This document shows positions 37,649 to 47,407 of a stretch of DNA of 64,000 bases, in pieces; position 1 is the first letter of the stretch; the number at the start of each line of letters is the position of its first letter. Position numbers and translations under genes: made by a program. This DNA is from Palleronia abyssalis (GTDB taxonomy: Bacteria; Pseudomonadota; Alphaproteobacteria; Rhodobacterales; Rhodobacteraceae). The stretch spans positions 124,001 to 188,000 of the forward strand of contig NZ_ONZF01000003.1 in the NCBI RefSeq assembly GCF_900302445.1, read 5' to 3'. The notes beneath the pieces are model-generated. The model was not told where the DNA came from. It did no database searches and saw nothing but the letters and a program-made list of their open reading frames with translations.

Positions 37649-38344
37649 TTACAGTGAAACCGCGCCCAGCAGCGCCTCACGCTCGATCCCGCCCTTTTCG
37701 GCGGTATAGCTGACCTGCCCGCCCGTCAGCACCGTCACCCGGTCGGCTAGCCCCACGGCAAAGTCGAAATACTGCTCGACCAGGACGATCGCGATCTCCC
37801 CCTCTTCGCGCAGCGTCGAGATGACGCGACCGATATCCTTGATGATCGACGGCTGGATGCCCTCGGTAGGCTCGTCCAGAAGCAGGACCCGCGGCTGTGT
37901 CACAAGCGCGCGGGCGATGGCAAGCTGCTGCTGCTGCCCGCCCGAAAGGTCCCCGCCGCGCCGGTTGCGCATCTCGGCCAGGACGGGGAACAGGTCGAAG
38001 ATCCGGTCCGGCACCGCGCGCGATCCCCGGTCGAGGCAGGCAAACCCGGTTTGCAGGTTCTCGGCCACGCTGAGCAGCGCGAAGACCTCGCGCCCCTGCG
38101 GGACATAGGCAATGCCCGCGCGCGCCGCCTCGACCGCCGAAGGGTGGCCCAGGTCGCGCCCGTCCACCGTGATCCGGCCCGACCGGAACGGGTGCCGCCC
38201 CGCGATGGCCTTCATCAGGGACGTCTTGCCGACACCGTTCATCCCCATGACGGCCGTCACCTCGCCCGCCCGCGCCGACAGGTTCACCCCGTGCAGCACC
38301 TGGCTTTGACCGTAGCGCAGCGTCAGATCCGTCACATCAAGCAT
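37649..38344 (-). CDS. urtE: Urea ABC transporter ATP-binding protein UrtE
   Basis: A 231-residue LivF-type ATPase. Walker A GMNGVGKTSLMKAIAG (about 33-48), signature LSGGQQQQLAIARALV and Walker B VLLLDEPTEGIQPSII are intact; the ATEGI/TEGIQPSIIKDIGRVI wording is typical of UrtE rather than LivF. It ends the urtABCDE operon, one base after urtD's stop. Confidence 0.93.
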   Translation of the reverse strand: MLDVTDLTLRYGQSQVLHGVNLSARAGEVTAVMGMNGVGKTSLMKAIAGRHPFRSGRITVDGRDLGHPSAVEAARAGIAYVPQGREVFALLSVAENLQTGFACLDRGSRAVPDRIFDLFPVLAEMRNRRGGDLSGGQQQQLAIARALVTQPRVLLLDEPTEGIQPSIIKDIGRVISTLREEGEIAIVLVEQYFDFAVGLADRVTVLTGGQVSYTAEKGGIEREALLGAVSL

Positions 38345-38345
38345 C

Positions 38346-39077
38346 TCAGCGCCCCAGATACACGTCGATCACATCCTGGTTCTTCGTCACGTGGTCCAGC
38401 GAGCCTTCCGCCAGCACCCGCCCCTCGTGCAGAACCGTCACCTTGCACTCCAGGCGGCGAACGAACTCCATGTCATGCTCCACCACGATGACCGCCCGCG
38501 TTTGCGCCAGCCTTTTCAAAAGGTCGGCGGTATGGGTCCGCTCTGCCGGGGTCATGCCAGCAGCCGGCTCGTCCACCAGCAAAAGACGCGGCTCCTGCGC
38601 CAGAAGCATCCCGATTTCCAGCCACTGCTTCTGGCCGTGGCTAAGCTCGCCCGCCTTGCGGGTCAGATGCTCGGTCAGCGCGATCTCCTCGGCAAGCTCA
38701 GCCAGCCGTGCGGGCATGTCGGACCGGCGGAACAGGACCGCGAAGGGATCACGCCGGGCCTTCAGCGCCATGGCGAGGTTCTCTCGCACGGTCTGGTCCT
38801 CGAATACGGTAGGCTTCTGGAACTTGCGGCCGATGCCCGCGCGGGCGATGGAACTTTCGCTCAGGCCGATCAGGTTGCGGTTCTCCTCACCCCAGATGAC
38901 GCGGCCGCTGTCGGGACGGGTCTTGCCGGTCACGATGTCCATGAAGGTCGTCTTGCCCGCCCCGTTGGGGCCGATCACGGCGCGCAGCTCGGGTTCCCCC
39001 ATGCTGAGCGACAGGTTGTTGATGGCGCGGAACCCGTCAAAGGTCACGGACACGCCATCCACTTCCAGCAGCCTCAT
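38346..39077 (-). CDS. urtD: Urea ABC transporter ATP-binding protein UrtD
   Basis: A 243-residue LivG-type ATPase. Walker A GPNGAGKTTFMDIVTGKTRPD, signature LSHGQKQWLEIGMLLAQ and Walker B LLLVDEPAAGMTPAER are present; LSHGQKQWLEIGMLL is characteristic of UrtD. The start overlaps the urtC stop (ATGA). Confidence 0.94.
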   Translation of the reverse strand: MRLLEVDGVSVTFDGFRAINNLSLSMGEPELRAVIGPNGAGKTTFMDIVTGKTRPDSGRVIWGEENRNLIGLSESSIARAGIGRKFQKPTVFEDQTVRENLAMALKARRDPFAVLFRRSDMPARLAELAEEIALTEHLTRKAGELSHGQKQWLEIGMLLAQEPRLLLVDEPAAGMTPAERTHTADLLKRLAQTRAVIVVEHDMEFVRRLECKVTVLHEGRVLAEGSLDHVTKNQDVIDVYLGR

Positions 39078-40318
39078 TCGACGCCCTCCTCGGACCGCTT
39101 CGCCCCCTTGTCGGGGCCGTAATCGCCCTGCCGTTCGGGGCGGCGTTTTTCAGTCAGCAGGTCGACCAGGCCGCCGATCCCCTTCGGCGCGAACAGGGTG
39201 ACCGCCACGAAGCTGAGACCCAGCAGCACCAGCCACCAGTCGGTCCAGCGCACGGTATAGACGCCAAGGTCGATATCGGGCGCCCCGCCCCCGGTGAACC
39301 AGCTCGACAGCAGCGACACGAACGCCGCCCCGATGGCCGCACCGTAAAGCCGCCCGCGCCCGCCGATGGCGACCCAGACCGCCAGGTAGATGGACGCGAT
39401 GGGCGCAATCTCGGCCGGGTTGATGATGCCCGCCTGCGGATAATAGAGCGCGCCCGCGATACCGGTGACCACGGCCGTCAGCACGAAGGCGAACAGCTTG
39501 AACGACTCGACGTGGTATCCAAGGAACCGCACCCGCGCCTCGTCGTCGCGCACCGCGCGCAATACGCTGCCCATCTTGCCCGACACGACCCAGGCGAACA
39601 GCAGATAGCCCAGCGCAAGCGCCACCGCCGAGGCCCAGAAGAACGCCAGCGAGATCGCGGATTGGGGCGCATCCTCGAAACCGGGGATGTTCTGCAGACC
39701 CGACAGGCCGTTGTTGCCGCGCAGACCGCTGTCGTTCTGGAAAAGGTAAAGCGCCAGCGCCAGCGTCATCGCCTGTGTCAAGATCGACAGGTAGACGCCC
39801 GTCACCCGGCTGCGGAACGCCAGCCACCCGAAGACCAGCGCCAGCACCCCCGGCACCAGGACGACCATGGCCATTTGCAGGAAAAGGCTGTCCGCGAACA
39901 TCCAGATCAGCGGAAAGTCGGACGATCCCACGACCCCGAAGATCTGGCTGCCGATAGCGTCCTGAAGTTCCGACGGCGTGGGCGGGATTGGCTGCGCAGC
40001 GAGGCCTGGTGCGACCAACGCCTCGGTCCTTGCATACATCAGCCACATGCCTATGGCGTATCCGCCCAGCCCGAAGAACGCCATGTGCCCCAGGCTGAGG
40101 ATACCGGTATAGCCCCAGACCACGTCCATCGCGACGGCCGCAAGGCACAGGCACAAGGTCTTGCCCAAGGTCTTCACGAACGAGGTCGAGATCACCCCCT
40201 GCTGCGCCAGGATCGTGACGATCACGGCGAAGACGGCCAGCGATGCCAGAAAGACCATGGTGGAGGTCTGGCGCACGGGGGGCGTGCGGGATGGCAGGGC
40301 CAGGGTCGCGTCGGTCAT
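39074..40318 (-). CDS. urtC: Urea ABC transporter permease UrtC
   Basis: A 414-residue LivM-type permease with about ten membrane helices. DVVWGYTGILSLGHMAFFGLGGYAIGMWLMY and NNGLSGLQNIPGF are UrtC hallmarks; the C-terminus (LFAPKGIGGLVDLLTEKRR) carries the usual short cytosolic tail. It forms the channel with UrtB. A 90-base spacer with a palindromic repeat separates it from urtB. Confidence 0.94.
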   Translation of the reverse strand: MTDATLALPSRTPPVRQTSTMVFLASLAVFAVIVTILAQQGVISTSFVKTLGKTLCLCLAAVAMDVVWGYTGILSLGHMAFFGLGGYAIGMWLMYARTEALVAPGLAAQPIPPTPSELQDAIGSQIFGVVGSSDFPLIWMFADSLFLQMAMVVLVPGVLALVFGWLAFRSRVTGVYLSILTQAMTLALALYLFQNDSGLRGNNGLSGLQNIPGFEDAPQSAISLAFFWASAVALALGYLLFAWVVSGKMGSVLRAVRDDEARVRFLGYHVESFKLFAFVLTAVVTGIAGALYYPQAGIINPAEIAPIASIYLAVWVAIGGRGRLYGAAIGAAFVSLLSSWFTGGGAPDIDLGVYTVRWTDWWLVLLGLSFVAVTLFAPKGIGGLVDLLTEKRRPERQGDYGPDKGAKRSEEGVE

Positions 40319-40344
40319 AGCGAGGCTCTCGTGTCCAGGGAGGA

Positions 40345-40398
40345 ATGCGAGGGGCCAGCCCCTCGCGCTCCCCGGGGTATTTCGACAAGGATGAAGAG
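40345..40398. repeat. REP-like palindromic intergenic element
   Basis: Perfect arms GCGAGGGGC (40347-40355) and GCCCCTCGC (40358-40366), followed by GCTCCCCGGGGTATTTCGAC and AAGGATGAAGAGG. I recall similar palindrome-plus-TATTT-plus-GATGAAG elements scattered between genes in Rhodobacterales; the family assignment is from memory. Only this copy is seen in the window. Lying inside the urt operon, it may act as an mRNA structure between urtB and urtC. Confidence 0.5.
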
Positions 40399-40408
40399 GG
40401 TCATCGGA

Positions 40409-42349
40409 TCAGGCCCCTGCCGCGCGGCCCTTGAGGGCGACGATGCCCCTCGGCCGGAACTGGATGAAGATGATGATGAACAGGATCATGTAGGTCTGCG
40501 CGGCCAGCGTGTTCGAGGGGTTCAGGCTTTCGATCCCCTTTTGCAGCACCCCGATCAGGCTTGCGCCCGCCAGCGTGCCCCAGACATTGCCGACGCCGCC
40601 CACGACCACCGTCATGAAGCTCTGGACGATGTAGTTCGCGCCCATCTCGGAAGTGACCTGCGCGTAGAGGCCGATCGCCACGCCCGCGATCCCCGCGATC
40701 CCTGAGCCCAGCCCGAAGGTCGCCATGTTGATCCTGTCGGGGTCGATCCCCATGGACGCAGCCATTCCGGGGTTCTGGGTGACCGCGCGCACCTCGAGCC
40801 CCAGCCGCGTGCGCTTCAGGATGAACAGCAAAAGCGCCAGGAACAGGCCGGCGAGTACGAAGATCGCGATGCGGATATAGCTGATCGAGACGAGCTCGTT
40901 GATGACCATCTGCCCCGACAGCCAATCGGGCGAGGTCAGGGGGCGGGCCTGCGTGCCGAAGATGTTCTTGGCCAGCTGCTGCAACGCGATCGAGACGCCG
41001 AAGGTCGCCAGCAAAGTTTCGAGCGGGCGGTGATAGAGGTGGCGGATGATCAGCCGTTCCATCGCGATGCCGGCCGCGCCTGCGACCACGAAGGCCAGCG
41101 GCAGCGCGATGATCAGCGACCACGTATAGTCGGGCACGATCTGCTGCACGACATAGCCGGTATAGGCGCCCATCATGATGAACTCCCCATGGGCCATGTT
41201 GATGACGCCCATGACCCCGAAGGTGATCGCCAGCCCGATCGCGGCGAGGAAGTAGATCGAAGCCAGCGAGATCGCGTCAAGGGCCAGATCCGCGGTCTGG
41301 TTCAGCGAGACCTGCGTCTCGACCGAGCGGAGGGTGGCGCGGGCTGCGTCGGTGACCGCTGCATCCTCTTCTTCGTAGACGGCATAGAAGCTGTGCGAGT
41401 CCAGCGCCGCGTCGATCCGGTCTTGGGTGACGAAGGGGGGCACGCGCCCCGCTTGCGCAAGGCGGTCATAAGCGGCCCGGCGCTGTGCATCTGTGTCGAG
41501 TAACTCGACAGGGATGTCGAGAACCATGCCCCCGTCGATATTCGCGATCAACGCGTCGCGGATCGCCCCGCCCGAGACGGGCGCAGGGGCAAGCTCTGCG
41601 TCGACCAGCCGGCCATAGGCTTCGGTGCGGGAAATTTGGTCGCCGGGCGTATAGACTTGCGCAATATTCCCGTCCGGAGCTTCGGCGCTGACCCTATCCT
41701 CGGCTTCAAGGATCTGGCTGAGGGCAGCGCGTGCGTCCGAGGTGATGCTGCCGCCCAGCCGTTCGATGGCCTCGACCCGGGCCTCGGTCGTCTCGCCATA
41801 GCGGGCAGTCAGGATGTTCAGAAGGCGGTCCTTGTCGGCCCGGATCGCGGCGTCCTGCTCGTCCTCGATCGAGGCCGTCAGTGGCGCGATCTGGTCGGCG
41901 TCCGGTCTCCGGGCGATGGCATCGAGGGCCGCGCGCCGGTTGGCCGGGTTTTCGTCCGACAGCTGGAATCGCACCAGGGCTGCGGCGATCTCGCGCCGCA
42001 CACCGCCATTGGGGCGCACCTCGGTCAGGCTGTCGCCCGCGACCTCGGACTCGTCACCTGTGTCGAGATTGCGGATCGTGGCCGTGTCGCCGTCTTCGTC
42101 GACCAGCGCATAGAATTGCCCGTCCTCGGCGTTCAGCACGATCTCGCGGTCCTGCCAATGGGTCAGGAACACCGGGACGGCCGGAAGGCGGGCGGCGATC
42201 AGGTCCTCGATCACCACGCCGACGGACCGGCGGCCGGGGTTTTCGACCTCTTCGGTGTGAAGCTGAAGGATCGTCTGAAGATCCTGCGCGCGTCCAGCGA
42301 CCGGGATCAGCGTCAGAACAGCCAAGATAGCGATGAGAATTCGGTGCAT
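40409..42349 (-). CDS. urtB: Urea ABC transporter permease UrtB
   Basis: A 646-residue protein. A signal-like N-terminus (ILIAILAVLTLIPVAGRA) precedes a long extracytoplasmic helical region (about 25-345, HEAT-like repeats such as NPANRRAALDAIARRPDADQIAPL), then a LivH-type permease with about eight helices (GVMGVINMAHGEFIMMGAYTGYVVQ, YHRPLETLLATFGVSIALQQL, TLAGASLIGVLQKGIES). The long N-terminal domain is a normal feature of UrtB that LivH lacks. Starts 73 bases after urtA. Confidence 0.95.
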   Translation of the reverse strand: MHRILIAILAVLTLIPVAGRAQDLQTILQLHTEEVENPGRRSVGVVIEDLIAARLPAVPVFLTHWQDREIVLNAEDGQFYALVDEDGDTATIRNLDTGDESEVAGDSLTEVRPNGGVRREIAAALVRFQLSDENPANRRAALDAIARRPDADQIAPLTASIEDEQDAAIRADKDRLLNILTARYGETTEARVEAIERLGGSITSDARAALSQILEAEDRVSAEAPDGNIAQVYTPGDQISRTEAYGRLVDAELAPAPVSGGAIRDALIANIDGGMVLDIPVELLDTDAQRRAAYDRLAQAGRVPPFVTQDRIDAALDSHSFYAVYEEEDAAVTDAARATLRSVETQVSLNQTADLALDAISLASIYFLAAIGLAITFGVMGVINMAHGEFIMMGAYTGYVVQQIVPDYTWSLIIALPLAFVVAGAAGIAMERLIIRHLYHRPLETLLATFGVSIALQQLAKNIFGTQARPLTSPDWLSGQMVINELVSISYIRIAIFVLAGLFLALLLFILKRTRLGLEVRAVTQNPGMAASMGIDPDRINMATFGLGSGIAGIAGVAIGLYAQVTSEMGANYIVQSFMTVVVGGVGNVWGTLAGASLIGVLQKGIESLNPSNTLAAQTYMILFIIIFIQFRPRGIVALKGRAAGA

Positions 42350-42422
42350 GGTGGCCTGTATCCGGGGACCCGAAAAGTGCCGGGCGCCGCGGAGGGAAGC
42401 GCGGCGCCCGGCTGGATTGCCC

Positions 42423-43706
42423 TCAGTAGTTCGATGTCTGCTGCACGCAGGTTTCAGTCTCGGTGTTGTACATGCCGCAGTCGAGCTCGGCCCAGTCCGA
42501 GGTCAGCACCGCCGAGTCGGGCAGGAAGTCGGTCCATGCATCGCCGGGCACTTCCTCGGTCTCGCTGATGATGTCGAACTGCCCGTCATCCTGAATCTCG
42601 CCGATCAGCACCGGCTTGGACAAGTGATGGTTCGGGTTCATCACCGCGGTGCCGCCGGTCAGGTTCGGATGCTCCTGGCCCCACATGGCCTCGCGCACCG
42701 CATCGACATCGGTGGTGCCGGCCTCTTCGACCGCGTTCACCCACATGTTGAAGCCGATATAGTGGGCCTCCATCGGGTCGTTGGTGACGCGATCCTCGTT
42801 GCCGATGAACTCGTGCCAGGCGGCGATGAATTCCTCGTTCTCGGGGGTGTCCGCGCTCTGGAAGTAGTTCCACGCGGCGAGGTGACCGACGAGGTTCGAG
42901 GTATCGAGGCCCGAAAGCTCCTCCTCCCCGACCGAGAAGGCGACGACCGGAATGTCGTCTGCGCTAACGTCCTGCGCCGCAAGCTCCTTGTAGAAGCCCA
43001 CATTGGCGTCGCCGTTGATGGTCGAGATCACGCCGACCAGCGACCCGTCCGAGCCAAGCTCGATCACGTCGGACACGATGGTCGACCAGTCGGAATGGCC
43101 GAAGGGGGTGTAGTTGACGAAGATGTCTTCCTCGGGGATGCCCTGATCCTTCAGGTACTGTTCGAGGATCTGGTTCGTCGTGCGGGGATAGACGTAGTCG
43201 GTGCCCAGAAGGGCGAATTTCTCGACGCCCAACTCCTCCATGAAGTAATCCACCGCCGGAATCGCCTGCTGGTTGGGCGCGGCACCGGTGTAGAACACGT
43301 TCTTCGAGGATTCCTCGCCCTCGTACTGGACGGGGTAGAACATCAGGCCGTTCAGTTCCTCCAACACGGGCAGCACCGACTTGCGGCTGACGGAGGTCCA
43401 GCTGCCGAAGATCACGTCGACCTCGTTGACGGTCAGAAGCTCGCGCGCCTTCTCGGCGAACAGTGGCCAGTCCGAGGCGGGATCGACGACGACCGCCTCG
43501 ATCTCGCAGCCCAGAAGACCGCCCGCCTCGTTCTGCTGCTCGATCAGCATCAGCATGACGTCTTTAAGGGTGGTCTCAGAGATCGCCATGGTGCCGGACA
43601 GCGAATGTAGGATCCCGACCTTGATCGGGCAGTCCGCATCCTGGGCAAGGGCCGGGACGGCCATGGTGGCCAGGGCGGTGGACAGAAGAGCGGTGCGAAT
43701 TGACAT
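42423..43706 (-). CDS. urtA: Urea ABC transporter substrate-binding protein UrtA
   Basis: A 427-residue periplasmic protein with signal peptide TALLSTALATMAVPALA. KVGILHSLSGTMAISETTLKD, VDVIFGSWTSVSRKSVLPVLEELNGLMFYPVQYEG and FALLGTDYVYPRTTNQIL identify UrtA. The start at 43706 is clear from the signal peptide; the frame is open upstream but not protein-like. First gene of urtABCDE, transcribed toward clpP. No urease gene is in the window. Confidence 0.97.
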   Translation of the reverse strand: MSIRTALLSTALATMAVPALAQDADCPIKVGILHSLSGTMAISETTLKDVMLMLIEQQNEAGGLLGCEIEAVVVDPASDWPLFAEKARELLTVNEVDVIFGSWTSVSRKSVLPVLEELNGLMFYPVQYEGEESSKNVFYTGAAPNQQAIPAVDYFMEELGVEKFALLGTDYVYPRTTNQILEQYLKDQGIPEEDIFVNYTPFGHSDWSTIVSDVIELGSDGSLVGVISTINGDANVGFYKELAAQDVSADDIPVVAFSVGEEELSGLDTSNLVGHLAAWNYFQSADTPENEEFIAAWHEFIGNEDRVTNDPMEAHYIGFNMWVNAVEEAGTTDVDAVREAMWGQEHPNLTGGTAVMNPNHHLSKPVLIGEIQDDGQFDIISETEEVPGDAWTDFLPDSAVLTSDWAELDCGMYNTETETCVQQTSNY

Positions 43707-44104
43707 CGTGTTCCCTCGGATCGGTGCGCGGGGGACAGCACGGCGCAAATGGGCCGGTGCCTTGGTCTTGCGCCCCCTCGCGCGATTTCGCCACATGCGG
43801 ACCGCCGGTTCACTGGACTGCCGCACAGGTTTCGCCGGCTCCCTGACCGGCGCGAACACAAGAGACGCTGAAACGGCACCGCACGTGAGTCGATCCGACC
43901 GGCCCAAGGGGTGCGCGACCTCGGATGCCCGGGATCGCAGCGCACCGAATTGGCACCTGCCCGGATATTCAGCAGAAACTGGATGGAGCTGTCGGTTGGC
44001 GCACAACCCCACCCTGTATGGGGGGACAGCGCTTCGCCAAAAACAGAACTGCCGCGGCCATCGCAGGCCGCGGCAGCTTTTTCGCCCGGCAGGACGATTC
44101 CCTG
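43707..44104. other. Intergenic region upstream of urtA, with glpK terminator
   Basis: About 400 bases with no convincing gene. The left part should hold the urtA promoter and any nitrogen-control site; I see no clear NtrC palindrome or sigma-54 -24/-12 pair by eye. The right end carries the glpK terminator. The long open frames here are GC-driven and contain no recognisable protein. Confidence 0.6.
44036..44082 (-). terminator. Bidirectional-looking terminator after glpK
   Basis: A perfect 11-base stem (CTGCCGCGGCC, 44049-44059, with GGCCGCGGCAG, 44066-44076) and 6-base loop. T-rich tracts lie on both sides (CTTTTT on plus; TTCTGTTTTT on minus). It is 29 bases past the glpK stop. Confidence 0.85.
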
Positions 44105-45592
44105 TCAGACGCTCATCGTTGCCTCGACCGCGCGCTTCCAGCGATCGTATTTCTCGGCCCGAAGGTCGTCGTCCATCCCCGGCTCGAAGCAGCGATCCAG
44201 GCGCCACCGCTCCGCGAAACCGTCGCGGTCGGCATAGACGCCGGCCCTCCACCCGGCCAGCCAGGCCGCGCCCAGCGCCGTCGTCTCTAGCACTTCGGGC
44301 CGGTCGACCTTGGCCCCGATGATGTCCGACAGGAACTGCATCGCCCAATCCGACGCGCTCATCCCGCCGTCGACGCGCAGCGTCTCGGGATGGCCCATGT
44401 CGTCCCAGTCGGCGCGCATCGCCTCTAGCAGGTCGCGGGTCTGGTAGCCCACCGATTCCAGCGCGGCCTTCGCGAACTCCTCGGGGCCCGAGCCGCGCGT
44501 CAGCCCGTAGATCGCGCCGCGGCATTCGGCGTTCCAATAGGGCGCGCCAAGCCCCACGAAGGCGGGCACCAGCACAAGGTCCTGCGTGTCGTCCGCCTTC
44601 TCGGCCAACCCTTGCGTTTCCGAGGCCGAGCGGATGATCTTCAGCCCGTCGCGCAGCCACTGCACGACCGCCCCGGCGATGAAGATCGACCCCTCCAGCG
44701 CATAGGTCGGCTTGCCGTCAAGCTGATAAGCCACCGTGGTCAGCAGCCGGTTCTGCGACCTCACCGGCTCGTCCCCGGTGTTCAGAAGCGCAAAGCACCC
44801 CGTCCCGTAGGTCGATTTCAGCATGCCCGGTTTGAAGCACGCCTGCCCGATGGTCGCCGCCTGCTGGTCGCCCGCCACCCCCAGGATCGGGATCTCGCGC
44901 CCGAACAGATCGGGGCGCGTCACGCCGAACTCGGCCGCGCTGTCGCAGACCTCCGGCAGCATCTCCATCGGGATGTCCAGCATCTTGCAGATCGTCGTCG
45001 ACCACCCGCCCTTGAAGCTGTCATACATCAGCGTCCGGCAGGCATTGGTGGCATCCGTCACGTGCCGCTTGCCGCCCGTCATCCGCCAGATCAGATAGGT
45101 GTCCACGGTGCCGAACAGCAGCTCGCCCCTGCGCGCGCGCTCGCGCGACCCGTCCACATGGTCAAGGATCCATTTCAGCTTCGTCCCCGAGAAATAGGGA
45201 TCCAGCAATAGCCCCGTCTTCTCGATCACCTGATCCTCGTACCCGTCGGCCTTCAGCTGGCGGCAGATGTCGCTGGTGCGTCGGTCCTGCCAGACGATGG
45301 CGTTGTGGATCGCGCGGCCCGACTCCTTCTCCCAGACGACGACGGTCTCGCGCTGGTTGGTGATGCCGATCCCGGCGATGTCGCCCTCGGGGATGCCGGC
45401 CTTTTCGATCACCGACCGGCAGGTCGCGGCGGTCGAGGACCACAGGTCGGACGGATCGTGCTCGACCCAGCCGCTGTTGGGGTAATGCTGTTCGAACTCT
45501 TCCTGTGCACTGGCGACGACCTGCATGTCCCCGTCGAAAATGATCGCCCGGCTCGAGGTCGTTCCCTGGTCGATGGCCAGAATATGCGACAT
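44105..45592 (-). CDS. glpK: Glycerol kinase
   Basis: A 495-residue FGGY kinase phosphorylating glycerol to sn-glycerol 3-phosphate. N-terminal [58 protein letters not shown], the [12 protein letters not shown] phosphate loop and [20 protein letters not shown] are canonical. It lies 97 bases downstream of glpD on the same strand; together they convert glycerol to dihydroxyacetone phosphate. No glpF or glpR is in the window. Confidence 0.98.
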   Translation of the reverse strand: MSHILAIDQGTTSSRAIIFDGDMQVVASAQEEFEQHYPNSGWVEHDPSDLWSSTAATCRSVIEKAGIPEGDIAGIGITNQRETVVVWEKESGRAIHNAIVWQDRRTSDICRQLKADGYEDQVIEKTGLLLDPYFSGTKLKWILDHVDGSRERARRGELLFGTVDTYLIWRMTGGKRHVTDATNACRTLMYDSFKGGWSTTICKMLDIPMEMLPEVCDSAAEFGVTRPDLFGREIPILGVAGDQQAATIGQACFKPGMLKSTYGTGCFALLNTGDEPVRSQNRLLTTVAYQLDGKPTYALEGSIFIAGAVVQWLRDGLKIIRSASETQGLAEKADDTQDLVLVPAFVGLGAPYWNAECRGAIYGLTRGSGPEEFAKAALESVGYQTRDLLEAMRADWDDMGHPETLRVDGGMSASDWAMQFLSDIIGAKVDRPEVLETTALGAAWLAGWRAGVYADRDGFAERWRLDRCFEPGMDDDLRAEKYDRWKRAVEATMSV

Positions 45593-45689
45593 GTGTGTCC
45601 TCCCTTGCTGTGACGAAACCTCGCATGCGAGATGCCCGCGTCAAGCAGGCAACGCTTTCGCATCGCGGGATTTCGACGGCCGTGCGCCC

Positions 45690-47315
45690 TTACTCGGCCG
45701 CCTGCGCCACGCCGCGCGCTTCGAGCATCCACGTGTCCAGGGCCGCGACCTGCTCGTCGGTCATGCGCAGGCCCAGCTTTGTGCGGCGCCAGACGACATC
45801 CTCGGCCGTCCGCGCGTATTCGCGCTCCATCAGCCAGCGCACCTCGGCCTCGGTCAGGGTGCCACCGAAATCTCGACCCATTCCCTCGGCGGTGTCGGCC
45901 CCGTCGCAGATCTCCTTCGCCTCGGTCCCGTAGGCGCGGATCAGGCGGCGCGCGTGATAGTCGCTCAGGAACGGGTGGGCCGATTTCAGGCTGTCGATCT
46001 GCGCCTCGACCCCGTCGACGGGGAAGTCGCCGCCGGGCATCGGCACCCGTGCGGTCCAGTCCGGCTTCAGCCCCGGATAGAACGGCGCCAGCTTCGCCAT
46101 CGCCTGCTCGGCCAGTTTGCGATAGGTGGTGATCTTGCCCCCGAACACGTTCAGAAGCGGCGGCTCCATCCCCACGGGGCCGTCCGTCGCGGGGCCCGCA
46201 TCGACGCTCAGGACATAGTCCCGCGTCGCCGCCGTCGCCGATTTCGCGCCGTCGTCATACAGCGGGCGCACCCCCGAGTAGGTCCATACGATATCGTCGC
46301 GCGAAACATCGGCCTTGAGGTAGTTCGACACGAAATCGCACAGGTATTGCTGTTCCTCGGGCGTGCATTCCGCCTTTACCGAAGGGTCGCTGCCGTGATC
46401 CTTGTCGGTCGTGCCGATCAGGGTGAAATCGGTCTCGTAGGGGATGGCGAAGATGATGCGGCCGTCCTCGCCCTGGAAGAAATACGCCTTCTCGTGGTCG
46501 AACAGCTTGGGCACCACGATATGGCTGCCCCGGACCAGCCGCACGCCCTCGGACGAGTTCATGCGCACCGTGTTCTTAACCACGTTCTCGACCCAGGGAC
46601 CGCCCGCGTTGACCAGCCCCTTAGCGCGGATCTTCTCCTGCGCGCCGGTCTCGCCATCCTCGATCGTGACGGACCAGACGCCGTCCTCGCGCTCGGCCGT
46701 GACGACCTTGGTGCGCGTCAGGACCCGCGCGCCGCGCGCCTCGGCATCGCGCGCGTTCAGGACGACCAGGCGCGAATCCTCGACCCAGCAATCGGAATAC
46801 TCGTAGGCCTTCTTGAACCGGTCCTCCAAGGGCACCCCCTCGGGCGCATTGCGCAGGTCCAGCGTCTTCGTGCCCGGCAGGTATTTCCGCCCGCCCAGAT
46901 TGTCGTACATGAATAGACCGACCCGGATGATCCAGTCGGGCCGCCGCCCCTTCATCCAGGGCATCACGGTGTTGAGGAGCTTCGAGGTCGGCGTCTCGCC
47001 CTCGAACCGCATGTCGGGACTGTAAGGCAGCACGAACCGCATCGGCCACGAGATATGGGGCATGGCCTCCAGCAGCACCTCGCGCTCGACCAGGGCCTTT
47101 TTCACCAGCCCCACCTCGAAGAACTCCAGGTACCGCAGCCCGCCATGGAACAGCTTCGTGGATTTCGAGGATGTCGCGCCCGCCAGATCGCCCATCTCGG
47201 CCAGGCAGACCGACAGCCCCCTGCCTTGCGCATCCCGCGCGATGCCGGTGCCGTTGATCCCCCCTCCAATGATGAAGAGGTCGTATTCGGTCTTCGCGAT
47301 CTCGCCTTGGGCCAT
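45690..47315 (-). CDS. glpD: Aerobic glycerol-3-phosphate dehydrogenase
   Basis: A 541-residue FAD enzyme oxidising glycerol 3-phosphate to DHAP and feeding electrons to quinone. FAD motif is DLFIIGGGINGTGIARDAQGRG (about 12-33), followed by SSKSTKLFHGGLRYLEFFEVGLVKKAL. NVFGGKITTYRKLAEQAM and the C-terminal DAO_C domain are present. ATG at 47315 has GGGAGGGTGATC before it; an upstream GTG adds two residues. First gene of the glpDK pair. Confidence 0.97.
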   Translation of the reverse strand: MAQGEIAKTEYDLFIIGGGINGTGIARDAQGRGLSVCLAEMGDLAGATSSKSTKLFHGGLRYLEFFEVGLVKKALVEREVLLEAMPHISWPMRFVLPYSPDMRFEGETPTSKLLNTVMPWMKGRRPDWIIRVGLFMYDNLGGRKYLPGTKTLDLRNAPEGVPLEDRFKKAYEYSDCWVEDSRLVVLNARDAEARGARVLTRTKVVTAEREDGVWSVTIEDGETGAQEKIRAKGLVNAGGPWVENVVKNTVRMNSSEGVRLVRGSHIVVPKLFDHEKAYFFQGEDGRIIFAIPYETDFTLIGTTDKDHGSDPSVKAECTPEEQQYLCDFVSNYLKADVSRDDIVWTYSGVRPLYDDGAKSATAATRDYVLSVDAGPATDGPVGMEPPLLNVFGGKITTYRKLAEQAMAKLAPFYPGLKPDWTARVPMPGGDFPVDGVEAQIDSLKSAHPFLSDYHARRLIRAYGTEAKEICDGADTAEGMGRDFGGTLTEAEVRWLMEREYARTAEDVVWRRTKLGLRMTDEQVAALDTWMLEARGVAQAAE

Positions 47316-47407
47316 GATCACCCTCCCGTCCGTTTCACGCTCAATGCTAGTCCATCACGCGCGGAATTTAAGCCCCATCGGCCAATTCGACGCGCGCCCC
47401 GCCCCAT

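Noticed and set aside
43707-44104. NtrC or sigma-54 control site for urtA
   Set aside because: No convincing TGGCAC-N5-TTGC pair or NtrC palindrome in the correct orientation was found by eye.
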